Part shown: in pieces, positions 1 through 9,946 of the stretch
Layout: every line of letters starts with the position of its first letter
Numbering within the stretch: the stretch's first letter is position 1
DNA from: Deltaproteobacteria bacterium
Lineage (GTDB): Bacteria; Desulfobacterota; Dissulfuribacteria; Dissulfuribacterales; QOAL01
Assembly: GCA_024275145.1 (NCBI GenBank)
Contig: JAJRZR010000100.1
Span: 1-55,448 of the forward strand
Reading direction: 5' to 3'
Length of the DNA: 55,448 bases
Program-made: the position numbers and the translations under genes
Notes under the pieces: model-generated
The model's input: the letters and a program-made list of their open reading frames with translations, nothing else
Databases searched by the model: none
What the model was told of the DNA's origin: nothing

Positions 1-1
1 C

Positions 2-826
2 GGGAAGTCCACGATCATGAAAATACTGGCCACCCAGATCGTACCATCGGGTGGAACGGCCAGGATTGCCGGCAACGACTGTGTCAAATCGCCGTTGAAG
101 GTCCGTACCGCCCTTGGATACCTGCCCGAGGATGCACCACTTTACAATGAAATGGAGGTCAGGGAATACCTGGAATTCGTGGGAAGTGGGCGAAGACTCG
201 AGGGCAAAAGACGTAAGGAACGGTTGGAATGGACGGTTGAAAACTGTGGGCTGAAAAAGGTCTGGTGTCGCCCCATAGGCCAACTCTCAAAAGGCTACAG
301 GCAACGGGTAGGACTTGCCCAGGCGCTGATTCACAACCCTCCAGTGCTGATCCTTGACGAACCTACATCAGGCCTGGACCCGTTACAGATCATAGAGATA
401 AGGCGGTTGGTGCGTGCGTTGGCCAGGGACAAGGCAATCCTGTTCAGCACCCATATACTACAGGAAATCTCCGCGGTAAGCGACCGGGTGGTCATAATAA
501 ACGAGGGAAGAATCCTTGCATCTGGCACCCTGGAGGAACTTTCGTCAAGGGTTGCCCCCACACAGGACGTCATATTGAGGGTCGATTCCCAGGGCCCATT
601 GGAAAACGAACTGAAAGGGGCGATTCAGTGCCAGGAGATAGTCCCCATCAGCCAGGAAGATGGCAACAGGACATACAGGATCAGATCCGAGGATGCACAG
701 AAGTGCCTGGACTCCCTGGCAGATTTAATAAGGCAACGGCAATGGAAGGTACTGGAGTTGTATCTGACCACCCCGGATCTCGAGAATATATTCACCGCAC
801 TGGTTGCAGGAACGAAGGATGCCTGA
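2..826 (+). CDS. ABC transporter ATP-binding protein, GldA-like (5' end cut off by window)
   Basis: ATPase subunit of an ABC-2-type exporter. The reading frame is open from base 2, which already encodes the end of the Walker A motif (GKST at bases 2-13), so the true start lies outside the window and the first in-frame ATG (base 17) is internal. Visible motifs are the Q-loop region (GYLPEDAPLY), the signature LSKGYRQRVGLAQAL, Walker B VLILDEPTSGLDP and the switch His in FSTHIL. The tail of about 90 residues is typical of the GldA/CcmA group. The permease gene follows 89 bp downstream on the same strand, so the two very probably form one exporter. In Bacteroidetes GldAFG is linked to gliding; outside that phylum the cargo is unknown. 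Confidence 0.93.
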   Translation, partial: GKSTIMKILATQIVPSGGTARIAGNDCVKSPLKVRTALGYLPEDAPLYNEMEVREYLEFVGSGRRLEGKRRKERLEWTVENCGLKKVWCRPIGQLSKGYRQRVGLAQALIHNPPVLILDEPTSGLDPLQIIEIRRLVRALARDKAILFSTHILQEISAVSDRVVIINEGRILASGTLEELSSRVAPTQDVILRVDSQGPLENELKGAIQCQEIVPISQEDGNRTYRIRSEDAQKCLDSLADLIRQRQWKVLELYLTTPDLENIFTALVAGTKDA

Positions 827-915
827 AAACACAGGGAACGCAACCTGCAGCCAGCCGGTAGTACCATCCAGCTCCTGTAGTTGAACAACAATTTGGCAAG
901 TGAGGTAATACAGTC

Positions 916-3342
916 ATGTTCAAAGACGTCCTTAATATCACCAAGCGGGAGTTGTCGGCATATTTCAATTCCCCTATTGCCTATGTCTTCATAGTAGTAT
1001 TCCTTCTTATTACCTGCGGTCTTTACATGACCACCTTCTTTCTCAGCGGCATATGCAGCATGCGACAGTTCTTTACGAACCTGCCACTGGTACTCGTGAT
1101 CTTTGTCCCTGCCGTCACCATGAGGTTGTGGGCAGATGAAAGAAAAAGCGGAACCATGGCATTGTTGTTCAGCCTGCCTACGGGCAGCACGTCACTGGTG
1201 CTGGGCAAGTTCGTAGCCGCCCTGATATTCGGGGCGCTGGCGCTTGCCGGTACTGTTACCATCCCCTTCATGCTCACAGCCCTTGGGGCCCCTGATCCGG
1301 GCCCCATAGTGACAGGCTATCTGGGTGCCCTGCTACTGACAGGGTTCCTGCTATCCATGGGCATGATGGTATCTGCCTTCTTTGCTGACCAGATGGTGGC
1401 ATTCATACTGTCCCTCATGCTGGGTTTTATCTGTTTCCTCTCGGGTACCGGGTTCATCTCGGCCTTCATCGATGGCTGGATACCTGGATTTGGAACCTTT
1501 CTGAATGAAACAATCGGTATCCCGAGCCACTTCTCCTCCTTTGAAAAGGGTGTACTGGATCTTGGGGATATCCTGTTTTTCCTCCTGTTCACAATGGCGT
1601 TCCTGGCCATTAATGTATTGACCCTGGAGGGATACCTCAGACGGAAGACCTCTAAAGGGTTCGTACTTGGGGCCATACTACTCACAGGCAGTGTGGTCTT
1701 TTTCAATGGCGTAATTGCCGGCACACGCACCGTGCGGATCGATCTTACTGAGAACCATCTATACACCCTTTCTCCAGCCACCAAGAGGGTACTCGAACGG
1801 CTCAAGGTGCCGATAACGGTCACCTATTACGTGTCATCCAAGGACAAGCTGCCCACCCCAATGAAGGATATCGCAAGGGATGTGGGTGACAAGCTAGAGG
1901 AGCTTTCACGTCTATCCAGCAAATTTACTTACAAGATAGTGAATCCGGCAAGTATTCCTGGAAAACTGGATGAACTACGCAAGAAAGGTATAGTTCCATT
2001 CAACGCCCAAACCATCGCCAGGGATACCCTGGATATCAAACGTATCTATTCGGCCATAACCATTGCCTACCTTGACAAAAAGGAAGAAATCCTGCCCCAG
2101 ATCGTACCCGATTCCCTGGGAAACCTGGAATATGACCTGGTATCCAAGATATACTGGCTCACCCTGGATCATCCGCCCAAGATACTGCTCGTGGCCCCTG
2201 AAAGGCATCTGCCTGCCGAAACGATTCGGATGCTCCAACAGATGGGCAGGGCCATCCCGCCACAGGACGAATTCATGAGGGCATCGGACATCCTCGAATC
2301 GCAGGGTTACACCGTAATCCGGAAGAAGATAGGCAAAAACAGCCCGATACCTAAGGACACGTCGCTTATTCTGGTAATGGCGCCGGAAAATCTCAACCAG
2401 AGACAGCAATACGAAATAGAAAAATTCATCAGGAGTGGAAAGCCTGCCATATTTGCAGTTCAGAAAATCCGCTACAACTACGAAGACGGCCCTGATGGTC
2501 CCATGGTTATGGCACAGAAGACCGACACGAACATTGACTCACTTCTGTCTAAATATGGCGTAACCGTGGACGGGGCAATGCTCTTCGACAAGAGGCATCT
2601 CACCCTTTCCATTGCCAGGCGCCAACAAATGGGCATATTCACGGCTATGGTCCGCACACCTGTGAACTATCCCATGCAGATCCAGGTATTACCAGACCAG
2701 ATGAACCAGGACGTGTCCATAACGAACATGATCTCAGGTATCCTCTATCTATGGGGAACACAACTAGTCATCCACAAAGATACCGTTAAACATGCAGGGT
2801 TGGACCTGACTACGCTCTTCACCTCCAGTCCAGAGAGCTGGACCAGGCCCTATCACTTTGGCCCGTTGACCAGGAAAGATCTTGCCACACCGGATCCGAA
2901 GAAACTCAGGTCAAGGCCCCTGGCGGTACTATTAGAGGGCACGTTACCAATGGGGTTCAAAAGGCCGCCCGCATGGCCTGAGGACAAGTCAGCAAATGCC
3001 ACAAAGAAAGATGGCGAAAAGGATCCGGCCCAGCCGGTGACCGCTGCCCCTTCCAGGGTAATAGTGATCGGCTGTGCGGAGGCCTTCTCTGACACGGCCA
3101 TCCCCGCCCTCAGCAACGCCACGCTACTTTTGAATTCTGTAGATGCCCTTGCATTGGGCAATGAGCTTATCGGCATCAGGAGTAAGATCCAAAAGGAAAG
3201 ATTCATCGCCCCGGTATCCGTCCAGGGCAAGATACTGTGGAGGAGCATCGTCATGGGGTTGGTGCCGGCCCTGTGGATTCTTTTCGGAGCATCAAGGGCT
3301 GTACGAAGACGTAAGAATAGGGAAAGATGTAACCTAGGGTAA
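916..3342 (+). CDS. GldF-GldG fusion: ABC-2 permease joined to a GldG-like periplasmic domain
   Basis: 808-residue membrane protein. Residues 1-260 form an ABC-2 permease with about six hydrophobic segments (it opens with an ITKRELSAYFNSPIAYVF-type start seen in GldF). After a further transmembrane segment near 245-265 comes a long soluble GldG-like region (about 270-760, including VRIDLTENHLYTLSPATKRVL), and a final helix lies near 775-795. In gliding bacteria GldF and GldG are separate proteins; here they are one chain, an arrangement common outside Bacteroidetes. A Lys/Asp-rich linker near 690-710 looks disordered. It works with the upstream ATPase and probably with the DUF4340 protein downstream. 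The substrate is unknown. Confidence 0.9.
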   Translation: MFKDVLNITKRELSAYFNSPIAYVFIVVFLLITCGLYMTTFFLSGICSMRQFFTNLPLVLVIFVPAVTMRLWADERKSGTMALLFSLPTGSTSLVLGKFVAALIFGALALAGTVTIPFMLTALGAPDPGPIVTGYLGALLLTGFLLSMGMMVSAFFADQMVAFILSLMLGFICFLSGTGFISAFIDGWIPGFGTFLNETIGIPSHFSSFEKGVLDLGDILFFLLFTMAFLAINVLTLEGYLRRKTSKGFVLGAILLTGSVVFFNGVIAGTRTVRIDLTENHLYTLSPATKRVLERLKVPITVTYYVSSKDKLPTPMKDIARDVGDKLEELSRLSSKFTYKIVNPASIPGKLDELRKKGIVPFNAQTIARDTLDIKRIYSAITIAYLDKKEEILPQIVPDSLGNLEYDLVSKIYWLTLDHPPKILLVAPERHLPAETIRMLQQMGRAIPPQDEFMRASDILESQGYTVIRKKIGKNSPIPKDTSLILVMAPENLNQRQQYEIEKFIRSGKPAIFAVQKIRYNYEDGPDGPMVMAQKTDTNIDSLLSKYGVTVDGAMLFDKRHLTLSIARRQQMGIFTAMVRTPVNYPMQIQVLPDQMNQDVSITNMISGILYLWGTQLVIHKDTVKHAGLDLTTLFTSSPESWTRPYHFGPLTRKDLATPDPKKLRSRPLAVLLEGTLPMGFKRPPAWPEDKSANATKKDGEKDPAQPVTAAPSRVIVIGCAEAFSDTAIPALSNATLLLNSVDALALGNELIGIRSKIQKERFIAPVSVQGKILWRSIVMGLVPALWILFGASRAVRRRKNRERCNLG

Positions 3343-3453
3343 ATGTAATGATCCCATGGTAGGTCATTCCTGGCTCGGGCCGCATGGAGGTTTGATATAG
3401 ATAAAATAACGGCCCTGTTCAGGCTGATATTTTCGAAAAAAGGAGAATGACAT

Positions 3454-4554
3454 ATGAAGAGAATATACCTGATCATCCTGGCCGTGGCCTTTGTCTCACT
3501 GGCTGCAATATATTACTGGCAACAGAGACCAAGAAACCTGGCGCCACAGGATCTTTTCACCGGAGTTGGCCAGGGAATAGACCCTGATGACATCAATAAG
3601 GTGGAGGTATGGGCCGAAGGGGATACCAATGCCACCAGGCTCGATCGTATCAAAAAGGACGGTAACTGGTGGGTAAAACGGGATCTGAAACAGGGCGGTT
3701 TCCTAGCCCCTGCAAAGGCCGACAGGATTGAGCGGCTGATCAAAACACTGGCAGGCCTTGAAGGTGAAACCAGGGCAAAGGGTTCGGATATACTAGGGAC
3801 GTTTAACCTGGAAGATGACCAGGGGTTGCACATATTGCTCGAAGGTCCTGGAATAAAAACGGTAATCATTGCTGGTAAGAAGGGACCAAGGTGGGATACC
3901 TGTTTCGTGAGAAGGGGCTCCTCTGATCAGGTGATACTTGCCTCCAAAAACATACTAAGCCTCTTCGATATCTGGTCCGATGTACCCGAAAAGACACCTG
4001 GTAGCTCCGCATGGACGGATCTCAGGGTCGCCGATTACAGGCCTGACGAAATAGAGGGTGTATCCTTTTCACAGGGAGATGAGCAGTGGAGCCTGGTCCG
4101 CAAGGAAGAAAAGGCGACTGAGACGGCCGGGACCGGGGAAAATAGCAGTAAGGACACAAACAGCACCACTGCCAAAGGGAAAGGGATCAACAAAAACACT
4201 GTCCATAAGGCACCGTCCGCATGGTCTTTTACTGAAAACGGCAATACACAGGGAATCCCTGGCAAGAAGGCGCAAGGCTATCTGTCCAGACTGTTTCCTT
4301 TGGCAGCTACCGATGTTGAAGATCCAAAGAGAGCAAAGGATTACGGGTTGGGACCGGGTCAACACTCCGGCAGGATCACGGTACATACCAGCACAAAGGG
4401 AGTTATCATATTCCATGTTGGTAACTACGACCTTCAAAAAAAAGCAGGATGGATACAGAATGAAAAGGGGGTCATATACAGAATCCAGGCCGAATGGGTG
4501 AAGACGGTCAGGCACCCCTTCGGGAAGGACAAAAAGAAAAACGGACCTGCCTAG
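3454..4554 (+). CDS. DUF4340 domain protein, membrane-anchored
   Basis: 366 residues with one N-terminal membrane anchor (about residues 5-23, IILAVAFVSLAAIYYW) and a large extracytoplasmic part. The repeated DUF4340 modules are recognisable from the pattern of W-V-K-R/LAPAKADRIERL and TFNLEDDQGL segments. A low-complexity Thr/Lys/Gly linker sits around 215-250. The ATG has a strong ribosome site (AAAGGAG) 8 bases upstream. DUF4340 proteins commonly follow GldA/GldFG genes, and this order is kept here, so it is probably an accessory subunit of that exporter. The biochemical role of the family is unknown. Confidence 0.85.
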   Translation: MKRIYLIILAVAFVSLAAIYYWQQRPRNLAPQDLFTGVGQGIDPDDINKVEVWAEGDTNATRLDRIKKDGNWWVKRDLKQGGFLAPAKADRIERLIKTLAGLEGETRAKGSDILGTFNLEDDQGLHILLEGPGIKTVIIAGKKGPRWDTCFVRRGSSDQVILASKNILSLFDIWSDVPEKTPGSSAWTDLRVADYRPDEIEGVSFSQGDEQWSLVRKEEKATETAGTGENSSKDTNSTTAKGKGINKNTVHKAPSAWSFTENGNTQGIPGKKAQGYLSRLFPLAATDVEDPKRAKDYGLGPGQHSGRITVHTSTKGVIIFHVGNYDLQKKAGWIQNEKGVIYRIQAEWVKTVRHPFGKDKKKNGPA

Positions 4555-4830
4555 GGTGCATTCTGCCGCCAAGCTGGCATTTCCTGGCCATGCCCACCGG
4601 CGTCACCAAGATCTACAATGTGCCAAGATCGTCATGCCAGGTTGACCTTGGAAACCCTTGGCATTATTTTCACTAAAAGGCTTTGTATCCTAAGCCTTCT
4701 GCAAAACGTACATCCTGAGGCCATATTCCCCAGGGCATGAAAGCACCGCCAGGAAGACAGGGTATATTTTCATGCCAAGGCCTGACAACAGCCGGGTAGA
4801 AACCCATCTAACTACATAAGAGAGATAGCA
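4555..4830. other. non-coding gap with two copies of the dispersed intergenic repeat
   Basis: No convincing gene. Two tails of the dispersed repeat are present on the plus strand, at 4661-4680 (ATTATTTTCACTAAAAGG) and 4761-4780 (GGTATATTTTCATGCCAAGG), the second about 50 bases before the next start codon. Short ORFs in the gap have no ribosome site and no recognisable protein features. Confidence 0.6.
4661..4680 (+). repeat. dispersed intergenic repeat, tail copy
   Basis: ATTATTTTCACTAAAAGG. Member of the family with consensus tail near TATTTTCACGGTAAAATT. Confidence 0.5.
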
Positions 4831-5556
4831 GTGATGCCGCAAAATGACATAAGAAATAGATTCTTCCTCACATCCATACTATGCTTTGGTGCCCTGACCT
4901 GCCTTTCAGGAGTGGTGGTCTATTTTGACCGTTCCCTGTTGAATACCTGGATAGGCCCGGCAATACTGGTCGCACCTCCAATAGCCTGGCTGATCCTCTA
5001 CCTTGGCATCAGCCCCGTATTACAGCAAAGGATACCTGAGGCTGGCGAAATGGACAAAACGCCGCCCCAGGCAGAAGAGTCAGGCCAGGCTCAGGCCACC
5101 AAGGAAACACACATACCGGTCCAAGCCGAGTCCGAGACCACCCTGACGAGCACGCCAGGGCCTCGGACCTACTCCCCAGAAACCTCGATAGTCCAGCTAC
5201 TGGGCATGCTCCAAAGGGAGGGCCGCCTCCTTGATTTTCTCCAGGAGGATATCGAACCTTACGATGACGCCCAGATCGGCGCAGCAGTCAGGGAGGTACA
5301 CAGGGGATGCAGAAATGCAATCAAGGATGCCCTCGGTCTCGTTCCGGTCCTGGATGCCGCTGAGGGCTCAGAGGTGGAGGTGGAAGAGGATTTTGACCCT
5401 ACCAAGATCAAGCTTGTTGGGAACGTGCACGGCAAACCACCCTTCAAGGGCATACTAAGGCACCGCGGGTGGCGATACACACAGATAAGGCTGCCGGAAT
5501 GGACCTCCGAAAGGTCCTCAAAGGTCATTGCCCCGGCAGAAATAGAGATCAAGTAG
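4831..5556 (+). CDS. DUF2760 domain protein with two N-terminal membrane helices
   Basis: 241 residues. Two hydrophobic helices (about 12-33 and 41-62) form a hairpin anchor. A Pro/Glu/Thr-rich linker (about 70-115) follows, then the DUF2760 domain (about 118-240, with TSIVQLLGMLQREGRLLDFLQEDI and a C-terminal GWRYTQIRLPEW segment). The start is GTG at 4831; an ATG is the very next codon and could be used instead. It lies directly before an Hsp70 gene and a HEAT-repeat gene, a combination I recall for this family. That suggests it recruits the chaperone to the membrane, but this is inference; the family has no known activity. Confidence 0.85.
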   Translation: MMPQNDIRNRFFLTSILCFGALTCLSGVVVYFDRSLLNTWIGPAILVAPPIAWLILYLGISPVLQQRIPEAGEMDKTPPQAEESGQAQATKETHIPVQAESETTLTSTPGPRTYSPETSIVQLLGMLQREGRLLDFLQEDIEPYDDAQIGAAVREVHRGCRNAIKDALGLVPVLDAAEGSEVEVEEDFDPTKIKLVGNVHGKPPFKGILRHRGWRYTQIRLPEWTSERSSKVIAPAEIEIK

Positions 5557-5669
5557 GTTACCCGGATCCCTGGATTCACCGTGCCCGTCCGCTTGAAACG
5601 TGCATAGACGATACGGACACAGAGACCGGCCGTGACAGGGTGGTGGAATTCCATCGACCCGTACCTTTT

Positions 5670-5730
5670 ACCGCCGTGCCCCAGGACATGAGAAAACGGC
5701 CCAAGGACAGGAGTATTTTCACGGTAATTT
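5670..5730 (+). repeat. dispersed intergenic repeat before the Hsp70 gene
   Basis: Head CATGAGAAAACGGCCC and tail GAGTATTTTCACGGTAATTT (5711-5730), ending 2 bases before the Hsp70 start codon. Confidence 0.6.
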
Positions 5731-5732
5731 AG

Positions 5733-7544
5733 ATGAACGATCATAAATCCGGCCCCAGATTCATCGTGGGAATCGACCTTGGCACTACTAATTGCAGTCT
5801 TGCCTACCTGGACACCCAAAAAGAAACCAACAGGATCGAGAACTTTGATATCCCACAGATCGTAGCCCCTGGTGAGGTAGGAAGGAAAAGGCTGCTCCCC
5901 TCCTTCGTATATCTACCCACCGAACATGAAAAGGAAGGTGGCGGCCTGACCATGCCCTGGGACCCATTTGGAGACAGGGTGGTAGGAGAATACGCCAGGG
6001 CCAGGGGCGCAGAGGTGCATGGAAGACTGGTGGTTTCGGCAAAAAGCTGGCTATGCCATTCGGGCGTTGACAGAACAGCGCCACTTCTCCCGCTGGATGC
6101 CCCTGAGGAGGTGCAAAGGCTTTCACCCATCGTGGCCACTGCCACGTATCTGCGCCACATCAAGGCGGCATGGAACCATACCATCGGAAAGGAAACCGGT
6201 GAAAAACTGGAGCACCAGGATATTTTCATAACCATTCCCGCCTCATTCGACGCCGTTGCCAGGGATCTCACGGTCAAGGCAGCAAGCTCGGCAGGCCTTG
6301 AAAACATCACCCTATTGGAGGAACCACAGGCGGCCTTTTACGCATGGCTTCATTGGCACGATAAAGACTGGAAGGAGCTGGTGGCACCAGGAGATCTACT
6401 GCTGGTGTGTGATGTAGGCGGGGGTACAACCGACTTCAGCTTGATACAGGTCTCAAGCCAGGATGGACAACTTGCCCTGGAGAGAATCGCAGTGGGCGAG
6501 CATATCCTGCTGGGCGGGGACAACATGGACCTTGCCTTGACCTTTGCCGTCGCCGAAGACCTCAAATCTAGGAACACCAACCTTGACGAGGCCCAGCTAC
6601 AGATCCTCTGGCACAATGTACGGATTGCAAAGGAAAAGCTGCTCACAGATGAGGCACTTGACATGGTCCCGGTGATCATCCCTGGACGTGGTTCAGGGCT
6701 CGTTGGGGCCACGATACGTACGTCGTTGACACGGCAACAGGTTAAAGAGCTACTCCTTGAGGGTTTCCTACCTATTTGTGAAAAGGATGCGTGCCCCCAA
6801 GGTACTACAAGGATCGGCCTGCAAGAAATGGGTCTTCCATATGCCACAGATAGCGCCATCACCAGGCATCTGGCAAGGTTTCTGGCACGACATATGAAAC
6901 GGCCCGAAAAAGCGGGCAAGGAGGCAGTGCCCTCTGCCATTCTTTTCAATGGCGGGGTCTTCAAGGCATCGATACTTCGCAGGCGCATGCTGGAGACGAT
7001 AGGTGGATGGCTTCCAAAAGGCAGTGAGCCGCCAAAGGAGCTTACCGGCACAGATCTGGACCTTGCGGTTTCCAGAGGTGCGGTTCACTTCGGCATGGCC
7101 TGCCGTGGTGATGGCATAAGGATCAGGAGTGGAACCGAACGTTCATACTACATCGGCATCGAAAGCGCCAGACCGGCAGTGCCGGGCATACCAACCCCTG
7201 TAAAGGCACTATGCGTAGTACCCAAGGGGATGGAGGAAGGTAGCGCTGTCAGCTTGCCAGGAATGAGCCTTGGCCTGGTTGTCGGCCAGAAGGTCCAGTT
7301 CAAATTTATGGGTTCAACGGTTCGCCCGCAAGACAGACCCGGGGCCATGATAACCGATTGGGGGGATTCGATAGAGCCGGTAAGCTCCATACAGACCGAG
7401 ATGACCGCCCCTGAACTTGAACCTGGAACCGTAATCCCGGTGGAGATCGAGGCCAAGGTGACAGAGATAGGTACGTTATCCCTTTCGCTGGTATCCAGGG
7501 AAAGGGGACTCAAATTTGATCTCGAATTCAATGTCCGTGACTGA
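5733..7544 (+). CDS. Hsp70-family protein (DnaK paralogue)
   Basis: 603-residue actin-fold chaperone ATPase. The phosphate-1 loop GIDLGTTNCS is at residues 13-22 and phosphate-2 CDVGGGTTDFSL near 225. The adenosine-site region (ILFNGGVFKASILRRRML) and a beta-rich substrate-domain-like tail follow. It is shorter than DnaK (about 640) and lacks the usual C-terminal lid and acidic tail, so it is a specialised paralogue, not the housekeeping DnaK. The ATG has no good Shine-Dalgarno; instead a dispersed-repeat tail (5711-5730) ends two bases before it. The stop overlaps the start of the HEAT-repeat gene (TGATG), indicating translational coupling. It probably acts with that protein and the DUF2760 protein. 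Confidence 0.92.
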   Translation: MNDHKSGPRFIVGIDLGTTNCSLAYLDTQKETNRIENFDIPQIVAPGEVGRKRLLPSFVYLPTEHEKEGGGLTMPWDPFGDRVVGEYARARGAEVHGRLVVSAKSWLCHSGVDRTAPLLPLDAPEEVQRLSPIVATATYLRHIKAAWNHTIGKETGEKLEHQDIFITIPASFDAVARDLTVKAASSAGLENITLLEEPQAAFYAWLHWHDKDWKELVAPGDLLLVCDVGGGTTDFSLIQVSSQDGQLALERIAVGEHILLGGDNMDLALTFAVAEDLKSRNTNLDEAQLQILWHNVRIAKEKLLTDEALDMVPVIIPGRGSGLVGATIRTSLTRQQVKELLLEGFLPICEKDACPQGTTRIGLQEMGLPYATDSAITRHLARFLARHMKRPEKAGKEAVPSAILFNGGVFKASILRRRMLETIGGWLPKGSEPPKELTGTDLDLAVSRGAVHFGMACRGDGIRIRSGTERSYYIGIESARPAVPGIPTPVKALCVVPKGMEEGSAVSLPGMSLGLVVGQKVQFKFMGSTVRPQDRPGAMITDWGDSIEPVSSIQTEMTAPELEPGTVIPVEIEAKVTEIGTLSLSLVSRERGLKFDLEFNVRD

Positions 7545-8428
7545 TGCCCTCTATCATCCCCTTCAATGCCAAAAACAGGTTGCTCTCACACGCCAAGAAA
7601 TACCTTTCTAACCCTGCTCTCCTGTTCGATGAACGGGATCGGGCCATCCAGATACTCCTCAAGGCGATAAAGTATGCCGATGTCGATCTTAGGAGGGAGA
7701 TCCTGCTCCTGTTGGGGAGCTTTGCCAAGGAGGAAGTCTATTGGACACTGTACGAGATCATGACGGACCAGGAAGAGCCTGATGAACTGCGGGACCAGGC
7801 TGCCATACACCTGAGCGTGATAGGCCCGTTCCTGGACGATCCGCAAAGACTTGTAAGGCGCTTGATAAACGACATAAAATCAACGGACCGTGACTTGAAG
7901 ATCCGCGCCATGATCGCACTTGGCTGGGAGGGCAACATGGCCGCGGTACTGCCATTGATCGAATGCCTGTACGAGCCTGACGACGAGATACAGGAGATAG
8001 CGGTAAACGCGCTTTGCAACCTCAAGGATGGCAGGCTGATAGGCCTCCTGTCCGATCGAATCACCCATTGTTCGCTGGACCAGAAAAGGGCAATCCTTTT
8101 CAACCTCTGGCGATTCAAGGACAGGCAGGAAGAGGTTGCCATGGTCTACAGACGCGAGCTTGAAGGCGGAGACCCTGCCCTGCGTCTCGACATCCTGATG
8201 GTACTGGGGCAGCTTGATGACCAGCCGGACAACGAGGCCTTGTACCGCTCATTCCTCAAAGACAAAAACCCCAAGGTACGGGCCCTGGCATTGGAACGTC
8301 TGGGGGAAATGAACGTCCTGGATCAGGCAGAAATCCTGGCCCTGCTGGATGACCATGCCATGGAGGTCAAAAGGGCGGCCATGGACATACTGCAAGACCT
8401 GAAAAAAACCAGGGGCCCCGAATCATAA
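7544..8428 (+). CDS. HEAT-repeat protein
   Basis: 294 residues made almost wholly of paired helices with the HEAT/PBS-lyase repeat pattern (for example RDQAAIHLSVIGPFLDD, RAMIALGWEGNMAAVLPLIECLYEPDDEIQEIAVNAL, RALALERLGEMN). Such solenoids are protein-binding scaffolds with no catalytic residues. The start codon overlaps the stop of the Hsp70 gene by one base, so the two are almost certainly made in fixed ratio; an adaptor or co-chaperone role is the natural reading but is inferred. Its 3' end overlaps the convergent otsA gene by 6 bases. Confidence 0.88.
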   Translation: MPSIIPFNAKNRLLSHAKKYLSNPALLFDERDRAIQILLKAIKYADVDLRREILLLLGSFAKEEVYWTLYEIMTDQEEPDELRDQAAIHLSVIGPFLDDPQRLVRRLINDIKSTDRDLKIRAMIALGWEGNMAAVLPLIECLYEPDDEIQEIAVNALCNLKDGRLIGLLSDRITHCSLDQKRAILFNLWRFKDRQEEVAMVYRRELEGGDPALRLDILMVLGQLDDQPDNEALYRSFLKDKNPKVRALALERLGEMNVLDQAEILALLDDHAMEVKRAAMDILQDLKKTRGPES

Positions 8429-9916
8429 GACCTGATCAGGCAATTCCTGGATATCCGGCATATAGTCCTCTATCTCCGGAAAATCATGGAGGTCCTTTGA
8501 AAGGAAGGCCATGAGAAAATTGTTGACCCACCAGAAGATATCCCTGTTTCTTACCCTTCTTCTGAGCTTTTTCATCCTGGCCTTACGTTCGACATGCTTC
8601 ATGCTGAAGGCAGCATACAAGGCACTGGAGACCCCTTCAACATCATATGGATTTACCATTATCGCCCCTCTGTAGAGCTGGGCCGCCGCACCGGCGAACT
8701 CACTCAGGATCAACACACCGTTTTCCTCCAGGTTGCAGGCGCAATATTCCTTGGCCACCAGATTCATGCCATCCTTGAGTGGGGTAATGAGCCCTATCTC
8801 CGCAAGCCGGTAATAGGCAAGCAGCTCGGTCTGGTCGAGACTTCTGTAAAGATAATGGATCGGCACCCATCCAGATCGGGTAAATTCTCCATTTATCTCC
8901 CCTACAAGCCGTTCAATCTCGGCCTTTAGCACCTGATATGCAACGACCTCTTCCCTGCTCGGAACCACCACCTGGACAAGTGTCACCCTTTCCCGCAACG
9001 CGGGAAAATTCCTGAGGGCGTTCCTGAAGGCCTCAAGCCTTTCAGGAATGCCCTTGGTGTAATCCAGGCGATCGATCCCAAGGATAACCTGTCTGTCAGG
9101 CAAGGCCTCGTGTAGATACCAGGCAGCATCGGCCACCTCCCTAGAGGATGCCCTTTCCACAAAGTATTTATAATCGATGCTGATCGGAAAGGCCCCTACC
9201 CTGACCTGCCTATCACCGATTATCACATTGACCACCCCGCCTCTCCCCCTTATCCGTACATCCTTCCCAAGGAGCTTGAGACAGCGGATAAAATGCCTTC
9301 TGTCACGCTGTGTCTGGAAACCAATGAGATCGTATTCCAGCAATGCATTCAAGACCTGCGCACGCCAGGGTAGTTTCATGAATATATCGGTTGTGGGAAA
9401 GGGAATGTGCAGAAAAAAAGCGGTCTTTCTCCTGACCCCTTTTTCCCTGAGGGCATGGGCCAGGAGCATGAGATGATAATCGTGGACCCAGAGATAGTCC
9501 TGTTCCCTACTGTATCTGGCTGCCACATCTGCAAACTTCATATTTACGTTGCAGTAGCTGTACCAATATTGGGGCTTGAAGGTACAACGCGTCTGCAGAT
9601 CATGAAAGAGAGGCCATATGACCTCGTTGGAAAAGCCATAATAGTAATCACGTATGTCTTCTTCCGAAAGAACTACCGGGTGAAGGCTATAACCGGCATG
9701 CCTGTGGGCCTCTTTCAAGATCTCGTCTATCTCCCCTCCGTTGCTGCATCCACACCATCCTATCCATATTCCTCCCCTATTCCTGAGTACCGGGGCCAGT
9801 GCCGTTACCAACCCTCCTGATCCTGGCTTGACCATCCAACCCGACCTGGTTTTTACCAAAACGATGGGAAGACGGTTAGAAATCGCTATCAGCCTGCCCT
9901 TGGAGGCATTTTCCAT
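8423..9916 (-). CDS. otsA: trehalose-6-phosphate synthase (GT20)
   Basis: Makes trehalose 6-phosphate from a nucleotide-glucose and glucose 6-phosphate in the cytoplasm. The 497-residue length is standard for the family. Recognisable GT20 features are the N-terminal NRLP segment and GGLVTAL, the acceptor-site region [14 protein letters not shown], the sugar-nucleotide site [15 protein letters not shown] near 280, and [10 protein letters not shown] near 370. The ATG is preceded by AGGAG at 7 bases. It is the last gene of a four-gene minus-strand operon (DUF5752, TreT, OtsB, OtsA), about 30 bases after otsB. The product is dephosphorylated by OtsB. Confidence 0.96.
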   Translation of the reverse strand: MENASKGRLIAISNRLPIVLVKTRSGWMVKPGSGGLVTALAPVLRNRGGIWIGWCGCSNGGEIDEILKEAHRHAGYSLHPVVLSEEDIRDYYYGFSNEVIWPLFHDLQTRCTFKPQYWYSYCNVNMKFADVAARYSREQDYLWVHDYHLMLLAHALREKGVRRKTAFFLHIPFPTTDIFMKLPWRAQVLNALLEYDLIGFQTQRDRRHFIRCLKLLGKDVRIRGRGGVVNVIIGDRQVRVGAFPISIDYKYFVERASSREVADAAWYLHEALPDRQVILGIDRLDYTKGIPERLEAFRNALRNFPALRERVTLVQVVVPSREEVVAYQVLKAEIERLVGEINGEFTRSGWVPIHYLYRSLDQTELLAYYRLAEIGLITPLKDGMNLVAKEYCACNLEENGVLILSEFAGAAAQLYRGAIMVNPYDVEGVSSALYAAFSMKHVERKARMKKLRRRVRNRDIFWWVNNFLMAFLSKDLHDFPEIEDYMPDIQELPDQVL

Positions 9917-9946
9917 ATCTATCTCCTGATCCCTATTAAAAACCTA

